A stretch of 64,000 nt of DNA from Azolla caroliniana (Eukaryota > Polypodiophyta), in NCBI GenBank assembly GCA_043228905.1, contig JBHGNT010000009.1, positions 21,762,001 through 21,826,000 of the forward strand, read 5' to 3'. A program made the translations under genes and the position numbers. Below are positions 11,141 to 21,794 of the stretch, piece after piece (within the stretch, counting starts at the first letter, position 1; every line of letters begins with the position of its first letter). Below the pieces are notes generated by a model. That model saw nothing but the letters and a program-made list of their open reading frames with translations. It was not told the DNA's origin and did not search any database.

Positions 11141-12128
11141 TACATATGGCCATCTGCTTCATCCATAGCCACCTCCGATTCGATGTCATCTTTCGTGGAG
11201 ACCTCCTCAATCAAGTCCGCCTCGCACTCTTTATCTCCCTCGATCATGCAAGCATCGTTTATGCTTACCCCTTTTTCACCCGATGTTTCAGATACTTGTA
11301 TTCCGAAACCTTCTTCCGTTCTTGAAGTGGTGTTCGCCACTCTCAAGTCATCGACCTTATCCTTGGCCGCCGTTCTTTCGCAAGACGAGAGGGTGACTTG
11401 TTCCACACTCTCTCCCGTGATACCATCATATTGTATTTTGGCCTTTGTATCAGCCACATCGTTCATCCTTAATCGATCATCCCTTATAGGCCATGTTGTT
11501 GCCGACGATATTCTCATCTTCCTCTTATCGTGTCCTCGGCATACTCTTTCGACTTCAACCCAATCCTCGGTAAGGCCATTTACACCGTCATCATCTTCGA
11601 GTTGGATCCCGATGTCCATCCTTTTTTTTTATCGCTCAATCTTACAAACATTAGGACTTTATCCTCCCCCAACAATCTTTGTTCCCGCTCCGAGAGTCGA
11701 GAAAAACGATGCTCGAACTCTAGGAATGCTTGTGTTGCACTTCGGTGGGTATTCTCCGATGTCACCCATTCATCGAACTGTCGCCGATCTTGTCCCTTCG
11801 GTCTCTCGTAATCATATGCCTCTCGTAAAGCTTCTTCAAAGGACCCCCATGTTGGGTTTTGTTGCCGTATCTTGTGGATTCTCTCTTGTAGCTCATCCGT
11901 GGCCACCCGACTGAAGGATATCACTTGCAATCCTTCCGGTATCCCATGTCACATCATCGCCCCTTTATAGTCACATAGATAACGTGACGCATCCTTTCCG
12001 TTGAATTGCTCGTTTCTTTGGACAAGACGCTCTACTTCCGATTTGATCTCCGACATCAAGCATTGTTCTTGTTGCATTCGCTCAATCATCATCATCATTA
12101 TGCTCATCACCTCTTGTTGATTCTCCAT
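11140..12128 (-). pseudogene. E1 gag-like gene, broken
   Basis: ATG at 12128 (MENQQEVMSIMMMMIERMQQ) lies 16 bp inside the primer site. Conserved blocks shared with E2 and E4 gag follow: QFNGKDASRYL, WGSFEEALREAYDYE, FLEFEHRFSRLSEREQ, DKVLMFVRLSD, and after a frameshift in a run of eight T at about 11626, LEDDDGVNGLTEDWVEVERV. A stop separates the first two blocks near 11949. No CCHC knuckle is found. The C-terminal half is acidic and ends at 11140. Its family is recognised by the E4 gag, which does have a knuckle. Confidence 0.8.
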
Positions 12129-12144
12129 CTCCTTGCCACCTGTC

Positions 12145-12162
12145 TTTACGTCGGGTTCACCA
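12145..12162 (-). other. Primer-binding site of E1 (tRNA-Trp type)
   Basis: The minus strand reads TGGTGAACCCGACGTAAA, 4 bp from the LTR end. It differs by one base from E3's TGGTGAACCCGACGTGAA, which from memory is the complement of the 3' end of plant cytosolic tRNA-Trp plus CCA. Confidence 0.8.
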
Positions 12163-12166
12163 CTTG

Positions 12167-13083
12167 TGTCGTGCATTTCGGCGCCGGATCGTTGCATGAG
12201 TCGGGTGAGAACCGCTAAGGTTTTGGACTAGGAGAAAGAAGAATATGAGAGAAGGTTAGTAATGAATAGGTAGAAAGATAGGTAAGTTATGAATCTCGTG
12301 AATCCCACGAGTTTAGTGTATTTAATCAATATTTAGATAGTAAGAGACAATTTTGATCACAAATTCGTGAATCCCACGAATATATTATATTAATTGGTGT
12401 TTTCGGAAATATATCCAATTTCAAAGTATTTCACACACTATTACATTGTGCTCCTCATCCTTATATAGTGATGAGAGAGTCTTTAACAATCCATGCTTTT
12501 TCTATAGATAGACTCTATACTTTTTCTAAAGTGATCCTACTTTTTCTAATTTGATGCGTTTTTATCAATTATGGTTTTCATGCACGTTACATGTGAATGC
12601 GTAGCTTTTTCTTTTATCATGCGTTTTCTTCTAACTAAATTTTATCCTAGCGTGAACTTACCTTTTTATGTGGGACATTTACTTTTTTTTAATACTAATG
12701 ATATATTAGTGTAATGCTAAGGCTTTACATTATAAACATGGAGGTGCAAGGTTTGAATCTTGCCCTATGCATGTAATATGTATTTTTATACTTTCTTCTA
12801 TTTACAAATATGTCTCTTCATCTTGTGAGAGACTCTCACTGGCCTTCTTCATCCGGTTCTCACTGGGTCTCCTTACTGGGTCCGTTCCTTACCGGTTCCT
12901 CCTTCATCCGGTTCTCACCGGTTCTTCTTTACCACTTCCTCCTTCATCCGGTTCTCACCAGTTCTTCTTTACCACTTCCTCCTTCATCCAGTTCTCACCG
13001 GCTCTTCTTTATCAGTTCCTCCTCGTCCCATCCTGAGGGACAAAAATGCAATTTTCTCATAGTGTGTGAATTACACTACGACA
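12167..13083 (-). repeat. 5' LTR of E1 (917 bp)
   Basis: Left end TGTCGTGC at 12167, right end CTACGACA at 13083. It is largely collinear with the 3' LTR, with extra copies of a ~48-bp unit (ttcatccggttctcacc...) at about 12846-13020. A TATA box is present on the minus strand near 12463 (ccttatatagtg). A second antisense tRNA-like segment lies at 12706-12766. Confidence 0.9.
12706..12766 (+). ncRNA. tRNA-like segment in the E1 5' LTR
   Basis: Box A-like TTAGTGTAATGC at 12706-12717 and box B GGTTTGAATCT at 12750-12760, followed by TTTTT near 12781. It is the counterpart of 10021-10080. Confidence 0.45.
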
Positions 13084-13880
13084 CCGCGACATCCACAACT
13101 AAATTTTTATATGAAAACATTTGGTGCAGATACGATTGTCTGATCAAGCTTATTAGTGATAGAGCTGGACATTTCCTTGGACAGGTTGTGGAAAGATTAA
13201 CGACATTCTACGTGGTGGTGCATAAGCGAAATATGCCATATTACCCGCAGGCCAACGGATTAGCGTAGTCCACCAATAAAATGCTCCAAAATATTCTCTA
13301 GAAAATCGTGAACAAAAACTGGACCAACTGGGATACAAAGCTACAAAGCGTGTTATGGGCATACTGGACGGTATACAAGACAAGTATTCGGATGACACCA
13401 TTCTGGTTAGCGTTCGGGAAGCAGTCATGCGGATGGAATTTCAAATTCCTAGCTTACAGATAGAGGTTTGGGAATGGTTAAGTGAGAAGGAATAAAAAAA
13501 GATCCGGCTGGCAACTTTATGTGTACTGCAATTGGAACTGGAGCAAAGAAGATGGAAGGCGTTTGTTGACCAACATAGAAGGGGAAATGAAAAAAAGTTC
13601 GAAATCGGCAAGGCAGTAAATTTAGTGTTCCAGACCCGGATGGGTACGACGTCGGGAAAGCTACGGTTCCGGTGGACTGGACCATATTGGATAATGAGAG
13701 AATTTAAGGGGTCCTATCAACTTGGCATGTTAGCCAGTGAAGTCCTACAGAAGTGGGTTAATGGATTCCGGTCAAAACCCTACAACCGATGCCACGAAAC
13801 CTGTTCAAGCAACTGGATGACGGAACCGAAGCCGGTAGAGGAAACTAGGAACCAATACCGGATTCGGCAAAGCTAGATAC
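13084..13880 (+). pseudogene. E0 integrase, second half
   Basis: Immediately after E1 the frame resumes with TSTTKFLYENIWCRYDC, LIKLISDRAGHFLG (second catalytic Asp) and PYYPQANGLA (before the third catalytic residue, where a stop is found). Further pieces are VLWAYWTVYKTSIRMTPFWL and an integrase C-terminal block with LVFQTRMGTT and FRWTGPYWIM. Several stops and a frameshift are present. The junction with 9480 is in frame if one copy of the 4-bp target duplication is ignored, which dates E1 as the later arrival. Confidence 0.85.
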
Positions 13881-13973
13881 TACGGGAGAATAGTAGTCCT
13901 TGGTCGTGCTAAAAAAAGAAAAGAAAGAACGGACACCCCGAAAAGACATACCACTACTATAGGATAAAGGGGA

Positions 13974-14229
13974 TGTTGTTACATCATCACTAAAGACATC
14001 CGCTTCTGTCCTCCCCGATTCTCTCCTGGATCTCCTCCCCTCAATCACCTTTATTCCTCTACTTGTGTGACCATAAAGTACCTATCAATCACAACTCTCT
14101 AGTATTCCTCAACACTTAAACTAACACTACACATATTTGTACATAACAACATTTCGTGTGCACCCTTGCACACCCCCGTTCACACACATTCGGCCCCCTT
14201 TCTACTCATAGTCGGAATTCCCCACGACA
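13974..14229 (+). repeat. Putative 3' LTR of E0 (256 bp)
   Basis: A purine tract (aggataaagggga) ends at 13973 and is followed by TGTTGTTACATC. The sequence ends TTCCCCACGACA at 14229, followed by ACGT. The ends resemble those of the E1-E5 lineage (TGTCG..CGACA). The right part (cgtgtgcacccttgcacac) also resembles the right end of the solo LTR at 16643-17190, so a fusion of two LTR fragments is an alternative. No 5' partner is present for comparison. Confidence 0.5.
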
Positions 14230-14233
14230 ACGT

Positions 14234-14672
14234 AAGATTCGCATAACACATCAATTTTGAAAGTTCCAGACTTCAAAAGCACCGAGTCACTCATGCAGCC
14301 AATGGGAATTGTAAAAAGAAATGTGTGTGGAAACTTTGTGCACGAGACACAGTCGGCTCGGCTAGACAAGAGAAGAAAGTTAGGAATACATAGACTAAGA
14401 GTGAGAGTGAGAGACAGACTGAGTGACCAGACAACTTAGTACAGACAATTGTGCTCATAGAGCACTTTTTATACAAGCCTTTGACATAGGCTAACTCAAG
14501 TACTGACAAGCACTTGAATGCTCATAACTAAGCATTTGACATTGACTCCCAAACAAATTCCTATTACTATGAATAGGAATATCGACCCTAACGGCATGCT
14601 GGTTCCCCCCCGATCCGTCCTAGCCGATCGACCTTCGTCTGATCTAGCCCATGTTGAGCTTGTCACTCAACA
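14234..14672 (-). repeat. Copia-type LTR remnant (C6)
   Basis: On the minus strand it begins TGTTGAGTGACAAGC at 14672, directly after a purine tract (AACTTGAGGGGGAG at 14673-14686), so it is a 3' LTR. The part 14480-14672 matches 18573-18797 and the part 14385-14480 matches 17960-18100. The left end is not defined; the LTR abuts the end of E0. Confidence 0.65.
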
Positions 14673-14686
14673 CTCCCCCTCAAGTT

Positions 14687-15440
14687 GAACTTGAGGTCTG
14701 TCATTCATTCGCTCCAGCTAATCTTTCGCTCTAGCTTCTCCTAGCTTCACGCCTCCTTGCTCATACACCATGACCCATCCGATCTCGTTCTCCTTGATTG
14801 GCATGGTTGGTTTGTCTACTACCAAGGTCCTAAATGGCCTTGTTGCCATTACGGAGTTGGCACCCCTCCAACCCATCAGCTTTAGCTTCCCTCTTGTCCG
14901 CTTGGCCTTCATAAGATTGTTGGTTGGTCAGGACGGCCAAGGTGTGAAAGGGCCATAGGGACAAGCGCGGGTCAAAACCAGTACGGGTGGGGCCGGACAG
15001 TTAGCTTAGATGGGAGGAGAAAACATAACGCATGTAAAATAATTAGACAAAGTAGTTGTGGTTTTACATTCTTGACGTCACCCACAATGCTCCCTATAAA
15101 AAGGAACATTAAGCCTTGTAAAAACTTTATCGGTGGTATCGACTCAATCATCTAATAGAATCTTTGTTTGCTTATACTCTCTGTCTACAATGTAAGCGAC
15201 TCTGTTCTAAATTTTGCATTGCATTTAACTAGTCGGATATAGTCGGCTCAGATATTGTGTTAAGCACATACTACAATCCGATCAGGTATAGTTCTGTGCG
15301 AAAGTATCCCTATATACCTCTACGTGTAGCGTTGTACTGTCGTGTGCAACCCATCAATGTTTCCTATCCCTCGACCACAATACCTTGATCTAGATACCAA
15401 AGGAGTGAATATCCGACCCCATGTTCAACTACGGGTATAA
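14687..15440. other. Fragmentary LTR-derived region without a gene
   Basis: No coding domain recognised. A plus-strand promoter-like segment has CCCTATAAAAAGG (TATA at 15096-15103) and continues to about 15240; it is repeated at 16545-16642 plus 17195-17250. On the minus strand TGGTATCTAGATCAAGG at 15383-15399 resembles a copia primer site. The remainder is unassigned. Confidence 0.5.
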
Positions 15441-16406
15441 CAATAGTTCGGCTTGTCTTAATCTTTCCTCTTGACCCAATCATTAGTTTCCGATTCGTTT
15501 ACTTCGTTAATCGAATCAGTTGTCTTAGTTGGATCTAGCTTTGGCTCTCTCTTTCGGTCACTCCCCTTGCAACTGGCTAATCTACACTTGTCCCATCCGC
15601 CCTTGGCTTTCTCAGTCCTCTCAGGCATTTCAGCTTCTTTATCCTTCCCAAAATCAAATTCCATATCAGATTCGGCTTCTCGGACTTCAACTCTTTCTCT
15701 CTCGTCCTCGCTACTGCTTTCACTTCTCCCCCACAAGTTCGGCATGTCGAGGTGTTGTAAGCCAATCATACTCATAAAATGCCATAACTTGTCCATCGAA
15801 ATGTAAACAAGTTCCACTTCACCCAAGAGATTGCGTTCACGAACAAAATGATAATGTACCTCAAGATGCTTTGTCTAGGCATGGAAGATAGGGTTCTTGG
15901 CTAGTTCAATATTGCTAAGGTTTTTGTTGATCCTTCAATAGCGTCTTATGCCGTCTAGCTTCGCACGTAGCGACAACTATTCATCGATTCTCGGCCTGAG
16001 TGCTCGAAAACAGTATTGTCAAGTACTTCCTGCTGCACTAGGAAATCACAGCACTCCCTAAGGAGAACAGATACCCCGATGCCAATCGAGGATCATAGAA
16101 ATTTCCTTCCTAGTTGGTATCCAGGTAGTTGACCAATTGTCCGACTACACTGATCTGAGATAGTATCGCCCTATCCTTCATGCCGCTCGCATATCTCAAT
16201 ATCCTTTGTGCACACTGAAGGTGTTCGATGGGAGGCGGTGACATAAATTGACTAATCTGTCCAACTGGATAGCTCAAGTCTAGCTGGGTGATAGTCAAAT
16301 ATTTGAGGCTTCCGAAAATCTGTCTGAACCATTTCGCGTCACACACCGTTCCCGATCCTTGGCAAAGCTTGACATTTTGGTCCAAAGAAGTTGCGATAGA
16401 AGACAA
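15441..16406 (-). pseudogene. Copia RT end and RNase H fragment (first copy)
   Basis: Minus strand 16406-16110 reads ATSLDQNVKLCQGSGTVCDA, KYLTITQLDLSYPVGQISQF and CAQRILRYASGMKDR, the end of copia RT. The segment 15900-15800 holds the RNase H tail (cf. HFVRERNLLGEVELVYISMD, then KLWHFMSMIGLQHLDMPNL). Between them lies shifted sequence. A second, diverged copy is at 17260-17945. Upstream (16407-16520) it is joined directly to LTR sequence (aggaatacacag...), so gag and integrase were deleted. Confidence 0.8.
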
Positions 16407-16527
16407 TTAGGAATACACAGAAGAAAATTAGGAATACACAGAGTGAGAATGAGAGCGGGAAAGAGACTTAGTGAGTAGACAACAAAACATTCTATTGAAA
16501 AAAATAACACTCAGTACAGAAAAATGT

Positions 16528-17260
16528 GCTCACCAACCTTGCTCCCTATAAAAAAGGACATGGAGCCTTGTAAAAACTTTATCAGTTGTATTGAGCCAGT
16601 CATCTATTAGAATCTTTGTTTGCTTATACTCTTTCTCTATGGTGTCGTGGATTTACACGTGTGCGTGTGATACAAAGGCGGGACCACAAAGGCCTCGGAC
16701 CAAGGAGCACAACAAGAGAAATAAGAGGAACGACACAAGATTATTAACAAGATAGGTACCAATGATTAATTAGGGAAACAAGTCATTACAACCGCCTCAG
16801 TCGGGGCTGAGCTATGAGCTCGGCAAACAACGCACACACCCACACACCAAGATACTACATGGAACCTCCGACGGGAGCACGTGGCTTCCTACGCAAGCAG
16901 AGGCGTCTGTGCTAACAAGACGAAGGAGAAGGCAGAGAGTGGGTGCTCGGTTCCCAGTCTGACAGCACTTCGTTCTCCCTAAACGCGCGATCCCCACTCA
17001 GTCCTCTCTCCCCTCTTTTCTGGACCCCCCCCACCCGTATTCGTCCTATTAAAGTTTCCTACTTCACGCCAACCTAGGCTATTCCTAGGTTATTTACAAG
17101 CATAGTTTATAATTTGCGTGCATCCGTGCACGCTGCGGCTCACATGCCTTAGGTCTTCGTTTCTTCTTGTAGCTGGTTTTCCCCACGACAACGGTCTAAG
17201 TGACTCTGTTCTAAATTGTGGATTGTATTTAACCATTTGGTTATAGCCGGCTAATCTACA
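16528..17260 (+). repeat. Second copy of the 15090-15240 segment, split by the solo LTR
   Basis: The left part 16545-16642 (ccctataaaaaagga ... gcttatactctttctctatgg) and right part 17195-17250 (ctaagtgactctgttctaaatt) align with 15090-15235. The duplicated block also includes the following copia RNase H fragment, showing a segmental duplication of about 1.5 kb. Confidence 0.75.
16643..17190 (-). repeat. Solo LTR of the E4-like family (548 bp)
   Basis: Ends TGTCGTGG at 16643 and CCCCACGACA at 17190. Its left part carries the ggcgggaccac...cggaccaagg block found in the E3 and E4 LTRs, in the same orientation as E4. Flanks are ATGG (16639-16642) and ACGG (17191-17194), a 4-bp duplication with one C-to-T change. 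The interrupted sequence reads on from ctttctctat to tctaagtgactctg, as in the uninterrupted copy at 15172-15205. Confidence 0.85.
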
Positions 17261-17945
17261 CTTACCTATTTTTTTTCACTTCTCTTCTCGTCCCATCGGC
17301 CCTCAACTTTTTCAATTGTCCCGAGCATTTCAGCTTCTTTAGCTGTCCCAAAATCGAATTTCACATCTGATTCGGCTTCTCCCCCTCATGTCTCGCATGT
17401 GGAGCATACTCGAAAAATGCCATAACTTGTCCGTCAAAACATAAACAACTTCCACTTCACCCAAGAGAATGCGTTCACAAACAAAATGATAATGTAACTC
17501 AATATGCTTTGTCTGGGTGTGGAAGACAGGGTTCTTGGCTAGTTGAATATTGTTGTGGTTGTCGTTGATCCTTCGATAGCCTTTTAAGCTGTCTGGCTTC
17601 GCACGTAGTGACAATTGTTCCTCGATACTCAACCTCAGTGCTCAACAATGCTATTGTCACTTGCTTCTTGTTGCACTAGGCAATTGCTGCACTCCCTAAG
17701 GAGAATGCACACCTTGATGTCGATCGGTAATTGCCGAATACATATCTCAAGATCCTTTGCACACATTGAAGGTGTTCGATGGAAGGGTGTGACATAAATT
17801 GACTAATTTGTCCAATCGGATAGCTCAAGTTCGACCGGGTGATAGTCAAATATATGAGGCTCCCGATAATCTGTCAGAACCATGTCGCGTCGCACGCCGT
17901 TCTTGATCCTTGCCAAAGCTTGACATTTTGGTCCAAAGAAGTTGC
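17260..17945 (-). pseudogene. Copia RT end and RNase H fragment (second copy)
   Basis: Minus strand 17632-17339 reads SIEEQLSLRAKPDSLKGYRR, NIQLAKNPVFHTQTKHIELH and YHFVCERILLGEVEVVYVLT followed by DKLWHFSSML, the end of a copia RNase H (the KNP.FH.R.KHI..HYHF block). The region 17945-17750 holds the RT tail (LDQNVK, LTITRSNLSYPIGQIS). It parallels 15441-16406. Confidence 0.85.
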
Positions 17946-18797
17946 GATAGAAAACAATTAGGAATACATAGACGAAAATTAGGAATACCCAAAGTGAGAA
18001 TGAGAGTGAGAGAGAGACTGAGTGAGCAAACAACAAAACTTTCTATTGCAAAAATAACACTCTGGACAGACAACTGTGCTCACAAAGCACTTTTTATCCA
18101 AGCCTTTTGTTATGAGCGTGACCATATAATATCGCGTGGTAAGATTATACCGTAGTATTCTATACACGTGGATAAAGTGTGAGGGTTAAACGAGAGTGTA
18201 AAGAAGGGAATGATTACTTTTAATCCTTGGGATTGAGACAACCCATTAAGGCCAAGTGCGAACTTGCTTGAGGACCTTAGGTCTGGCTATAAATATGAGG
18301 CCTAGCTACCCTCATTTGAGATCTCTTGACTACGTCGAGATTCCGACCTTGTGGTGGATCAACTCTTGTAGCGAGCGCACTAGTACTAGGTACGACTCGA
18401 CGCCATGACGGTGGTATGCGATGCCGATCGAGGCTCGAGTCCGTCTCGATTCCTTCGCTTGGGGGTGGTCGGGTGGATCGACACCCTTCCTTCTCTCTCT
18501 CTCCTTTCTTATTTTTCTATATATTATTTCCTTATCTCATGCTTAAATAAGGATCTAGCTCTAACACTTTTGACATAGGATGACTCAAGTACTTGTCACA
18601 ACTTGAGTGCTCATAGTTGAGCATCTAACAATGACTCCCAAAAATATTCCTATTACTATGAATAGGAATATCGGCCCTAATGGCTTGTCGGCACCCCACT
18701 GATCCGGCTTCTGGCTTCTTCAGCCGATCGGCCTTCGTCTGATCCGGCTCTCGGCTTCTTAAACCAATCCCGCCAATGTTGAGCTTGTCATTCAACA
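17946..18797 (-). repeat. Copia-type LTR interrupted by a solo LTR
   Basis: On the minus strand it starts TGTTGAATGACAAGC at 18797 and passes straight into the RT fragment at 17945. It matches the C6 LTR (14385-14672) on both sides of the insertion at 18108-18566. It is inserted in a CACTA transposase fragment, whose reading breaks at 18798. Confidence 0.75.
18108..18566 (+). repeat. Solo LTR or small LTR element (459 bp)
   Basis: Starts TGTTATGAGC, ends GCTCTAACA, and is flanked by CTTT on both sides (18104-18107 and 18567-18570). The uninterrupted homologue at 14488-14500 shows the empty site (aagcctttgacatagg). A TATA box (CTATAAATA) is at about 18286-18294. It belongs to a different family from E1-E5. 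Orientation is taken from the TATA box. Confidence 0.8.
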
Positions 18798-19005
18798 AGG
18801 AATGTCGTAATAACTTTCTAGGGACATTGTTTTCCTTAAAGTTTGTACTACCACAAATGTGATAAATGGTAGATCTTTCATCCTCACATCTAAAAATCAT
18901 ACAATTATTTTAACACACATGGATTTCCTTGTCATCGAAGCCAAGCTTGGAGATCATCTTCTTAGCTTCCTCCTTGATGGGGGGTGGTATAAAGAAGTGG
19001 AGACA
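18798..19005 (-). pseudogene. CACTA (En/Spm) TNP2 transposase fragment
   Basis: Minus-strand reading across 19005-18798 gives EEAKKMISKLGFDDKEIHVC, then NNCMIFRCEDERSTIYHICG and ENNVPRKLLRHSL. This matches the TNP2 N-terminal pattern recalled from the family (L.YEKI.ACPNDC.L..., C..CG..RW, K.P.KVLR.FPL). One stop replaces the residue after HVC. It ends abruptly at the copia LTR. Too short for an active transposase. Confidence 0.65.
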
Positions 19006-19915
19006 ATGTTCATCCACTTGAGTCTAAATCTAAATTGGACATAAGATAGACAATTGAATTAGAACCAATCTAACATATGTTTTCAATTTGCCTAATAGGA
19101 GGATTGCAAAGTCGGGACCAAATATCACAAGGACATCGTTTTGTAGATGAAAGATTGTGGGCACTCACATATGGTAGGTGACCGAAAAATAGTTGTGTAC
19201 AAAGGCTACAAATATTTGACAGATATGTATCCCCCATTGTTTCTAAAGTGTAATTACAGGCTCAATCTTTTTACTATTGTCTCTTTCTCTATTAAGATGT
19301 AATCTCTTACTTGGTCTTATAGGCCATTTTGGCCTCTTAAAAGACGTTAATATTTCTTTCTTTCTTTCTTTCTATTAAACAATTTTCTAACAACTTTCGG
19401 GCTTTAAAATGTTCAAGAAAAATTCAGGAACCGAGGATGTTCTCGAGGTTGAAATTTACCAACGGAAAAGTGAAGTGAATCTTCCACATCCAACCGATGA
19501 TTCAAAAAGACAAGAGGCGATCAATTCTCCAACCGATGATCCTATGAGACAAGAGTCTATCAATTCCTCATTGGATAGAGATGAGGAATCATCACAATAG
19601 TGACCACTAGTTCATGTATTTTTTATTGTCCAAATTATTGATCACCTGTTTATGTATGTATGTATGTATATACATACATACATACATACATACATATGTA
19701 TATATATATATTAATATATATATAATCGGACATTATCAATCGTCAATTAACTGTAGATTATATATAAAACAAACGTTCCTCAATGGGTGATTATAACGCT
19801 CCATATGTCCTTTTTGTCCTACCCTTTCTGTCTTCTTTCTTCTTCGCCTAGTTATTGCCACCAAGACGAAAACCTTTGTAGTGGGTTTGATCAGCAGCTA
19901 TTTCATCCTATGCAT

Positions 19916-19947
<32 letters not shown>

Positions 19948-20223
19948 GCGTTGACATTCATGCATTATATGGAAGAGTGAATTTACCATTGTTTATATAT
20001 GCCTCTATATATATAAATTATATATGCAGTGCTTTGACATTCATCCATGACATGCCATCGTCAATCGATCATTGACTATACACAAACAAAACGTTCCTCA
20101 ATAAGTGATTATACAACTGCGCATGTCCACATACACTGACCTATATATATATGTATATATATATGTATGTATATACATGTAGTTCGATGACCACAACATA
20201 GGGTAGAAGATAATCAAAGAGTA
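19006..20223. other. AT-rich intergenic stretch with microsatellites
   Basis: No gene recognised. Simple repeats: tttc runs at about 19358-19374; an inverted tatg/cata microsatellite at 19650-19700; ta runs at 19917-19945 and around 20140-20180. The small reading at 19409-19600 contains two SINSPTDD-like repeats but matches nothing I know. Confidence 0.6.
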
Positions 20224-21794
20224 ATGGAATCATATTACATCTTTAGTACCATTTGTGTAGCTTCTTTAGGATTTCTCATGGTGCATCTATGTCTTCCTCT
20301 CAAGGAAACCAGTGTATCAATATTTCGCCGATCTCGCACACAAATATGGGCCCATCGTCTCGCTCCGCCTCGGATCGCTCCCCTCATTGTCGTCTCGAAT
20401 CCGCAACACCCATGACAAGACGTTCGCCAACCGCCCCGTATTCACAAGCTCTCGACTCCTCACTGGTATAGAGGGAGAGAGAGCAGTTACCCTCCTCCCA
20501 TATGGCGAGGAATGGCGGCAAGGCCGGAAGCTTTATAGTGCCCACCTCCTTTCGGCCCACCGAATCCATCAGTTCCAATCCGACACCATTTCGGACGAGA
20601 TCCACCACGTCATTTCCGTCAAACTCCGGACGGTCGGCAATGCATTATATGTCAACCTCACTGACTGCTTCGACAGCCTCCTCGAGAATATTGTGTGCCG
20701 TATTATCCTTCAGCAGCCCCCCTCTGAAATCATGATGCATGGAGAAGGCTGTTCGACGGCTAGTTCGCTCCGGCTTTCTCAGCTGATGCGAGAAGCTGGC
20801 CAGCTTCTTACCATTCCTCTACTGAGTGACTTTGTGCCTTGGCTTGGCTTTGTGGATTGGAGAGCCAAGACGGCCATGAAGAAATGGAGGTCATCCTATA
20901 GTGCCCTAATGGACCAGGTTCTTGCTACACGTCGTGAGAAGAAGGCGGCCAACATGTGGGGAGATGTCGATGTGCCGAGAGATATTCTGGACGTGCTTTT
21001 GTCACCGGAGCACAATTTCAGCAGTGGCATGATCAAAACCTACATTTTGGTAGAGTACTACTCTCTGATTGATTGATAGATAGATAGATCAACATTTACT
21101 TCATTTCTACTATATATTATTGATAGGTCAACAATTACTACTATTATACATACCACAGGAGTTGCTCGGAGCTGCGATTCAATCATCGAGCACCACATTA
21201 GATTGGGCTATGTGGGAATTGCTGTCGAATCGACATGTCCTAGCGAAGCTCCGAGCAGAGCTGGATGAAGCGGTGGGATTCGAACGATGCGTTGACAGTT
21301 CCGACATTGTGCGCCTACCCTACCTCCAAGCTGTAGTGAAGGAAACATTCTGAAAACATCCCCTGGGCCCCTTGCTCATTCCCCGAATATCCTCCACGAG
21401 CTCTAATGTGGGGGGTTATACAATACCGAAAGGGACAAGGCTGTTTGTGAATACCTGGGCTATAGGCCATGACCCAGAGGTGTGGAAAGACCCCGAGGTG
21501 TTCATGCCGGAAAGATTTCTGGCAGTGCCGGAAGGCGAGGAGGGCTGGGTGGATTTGAAGAGGCATCACTTCAAGCTTCTACCGTTCGGGGCCGGGAGAA
21601 GGATGTGTCCGGGAATGGAGCTGGGCATGGCCATTGTGCAGCTGGCTCTGGCAAGGCTTGTCCACAGTTTGGAGTGGGAGCTTCCTCCTGGGCAGGATTG
21701 TGTGGACATGTCGGACACCCTTGGAATAATCAGCCAACGTTTGCATCCTTTGCTTGTTCTCCCTCCAAGACCAAGACTGCCTTATTCTATATGA
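20224..21794 (+). pseudogene. A-type cytochrome P450 pseudogene (CYP71 clan)
   Basis: Two exons, 20224-21049 and 21159-21794, with an intron of gt..ag type (21050-21158). A membrane-anchor start (MESYYIFSTICVASLGFLMV) is in a different frame from the main reading (from 20312, ADLAHKYGPIVSLRLG), and the Pro-rich hinge between them is missing. Present: YGEEWRQGRKL (C helix), W.IGHDPEVWKDPEVFMPER and heme loop LPFGAGRRMCPGMELG. The I-helix oxygen-binding motif (normally AGTDTS) is GAAIQSS. The EXXR motif reads KETF followed by TGA at 21351, where CGA (Arg) is expected. It would end before the heme loop, so it is non-functional. Subfamily not assigned. Confidence 0.9.

Larger units (their letters stand above)
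9483..13083 (-). mobile_element. E1: gag-only non-autonomous Ty3-type element, minus strand
   Basis: Complete structure: 3' LTR 9483-10303, purine tract 10304-10316, internal region 10317-12144 with gag and LETSAV repeats, primer site 12145-12162, 5' LTR 12167-13083. There is no protease, RT, RNase H or integrase. Flanking 4-mers are CCGT (left) and CCGC (right). It is inserted in the integrase core of E0. The LTRs and the 36 bp before the 3' LTR match those of E5 at 44.8-47.2 kb, so E5-type elements are the likely helper. Confidence 0.9.
4442..14229 (+). mobile_element. E0: decayed Ty3/gypsy retrotransposon interrupted by E1
   Basis: Plus-strand order is gag with three zinc knuckles (4686-6549), protease, RT, RNase H, integrase first half (to 9482), then element E1 (9483-13083), then integrase second half (13084-13880), a purine tract ending at 13973 and a putative 3' LTR (13974-14229). 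The RT-RNase H-integrase order is that of Ty3/gypsy. The 5' LTR is missing; copia C1 abuts the leader at 4442. Many stops and frameshifts show it is old, consistent with serving as target for E1. Confidence 0.85.

Noticed and set aside
4442-14229. An endogenous pararetrovirus
   Set aside because: Protease-RT-RNase H-integrase order, an integrase core, a purine tract and an LTR-like end point to Ty3/gypsy; no movement protein is seen.
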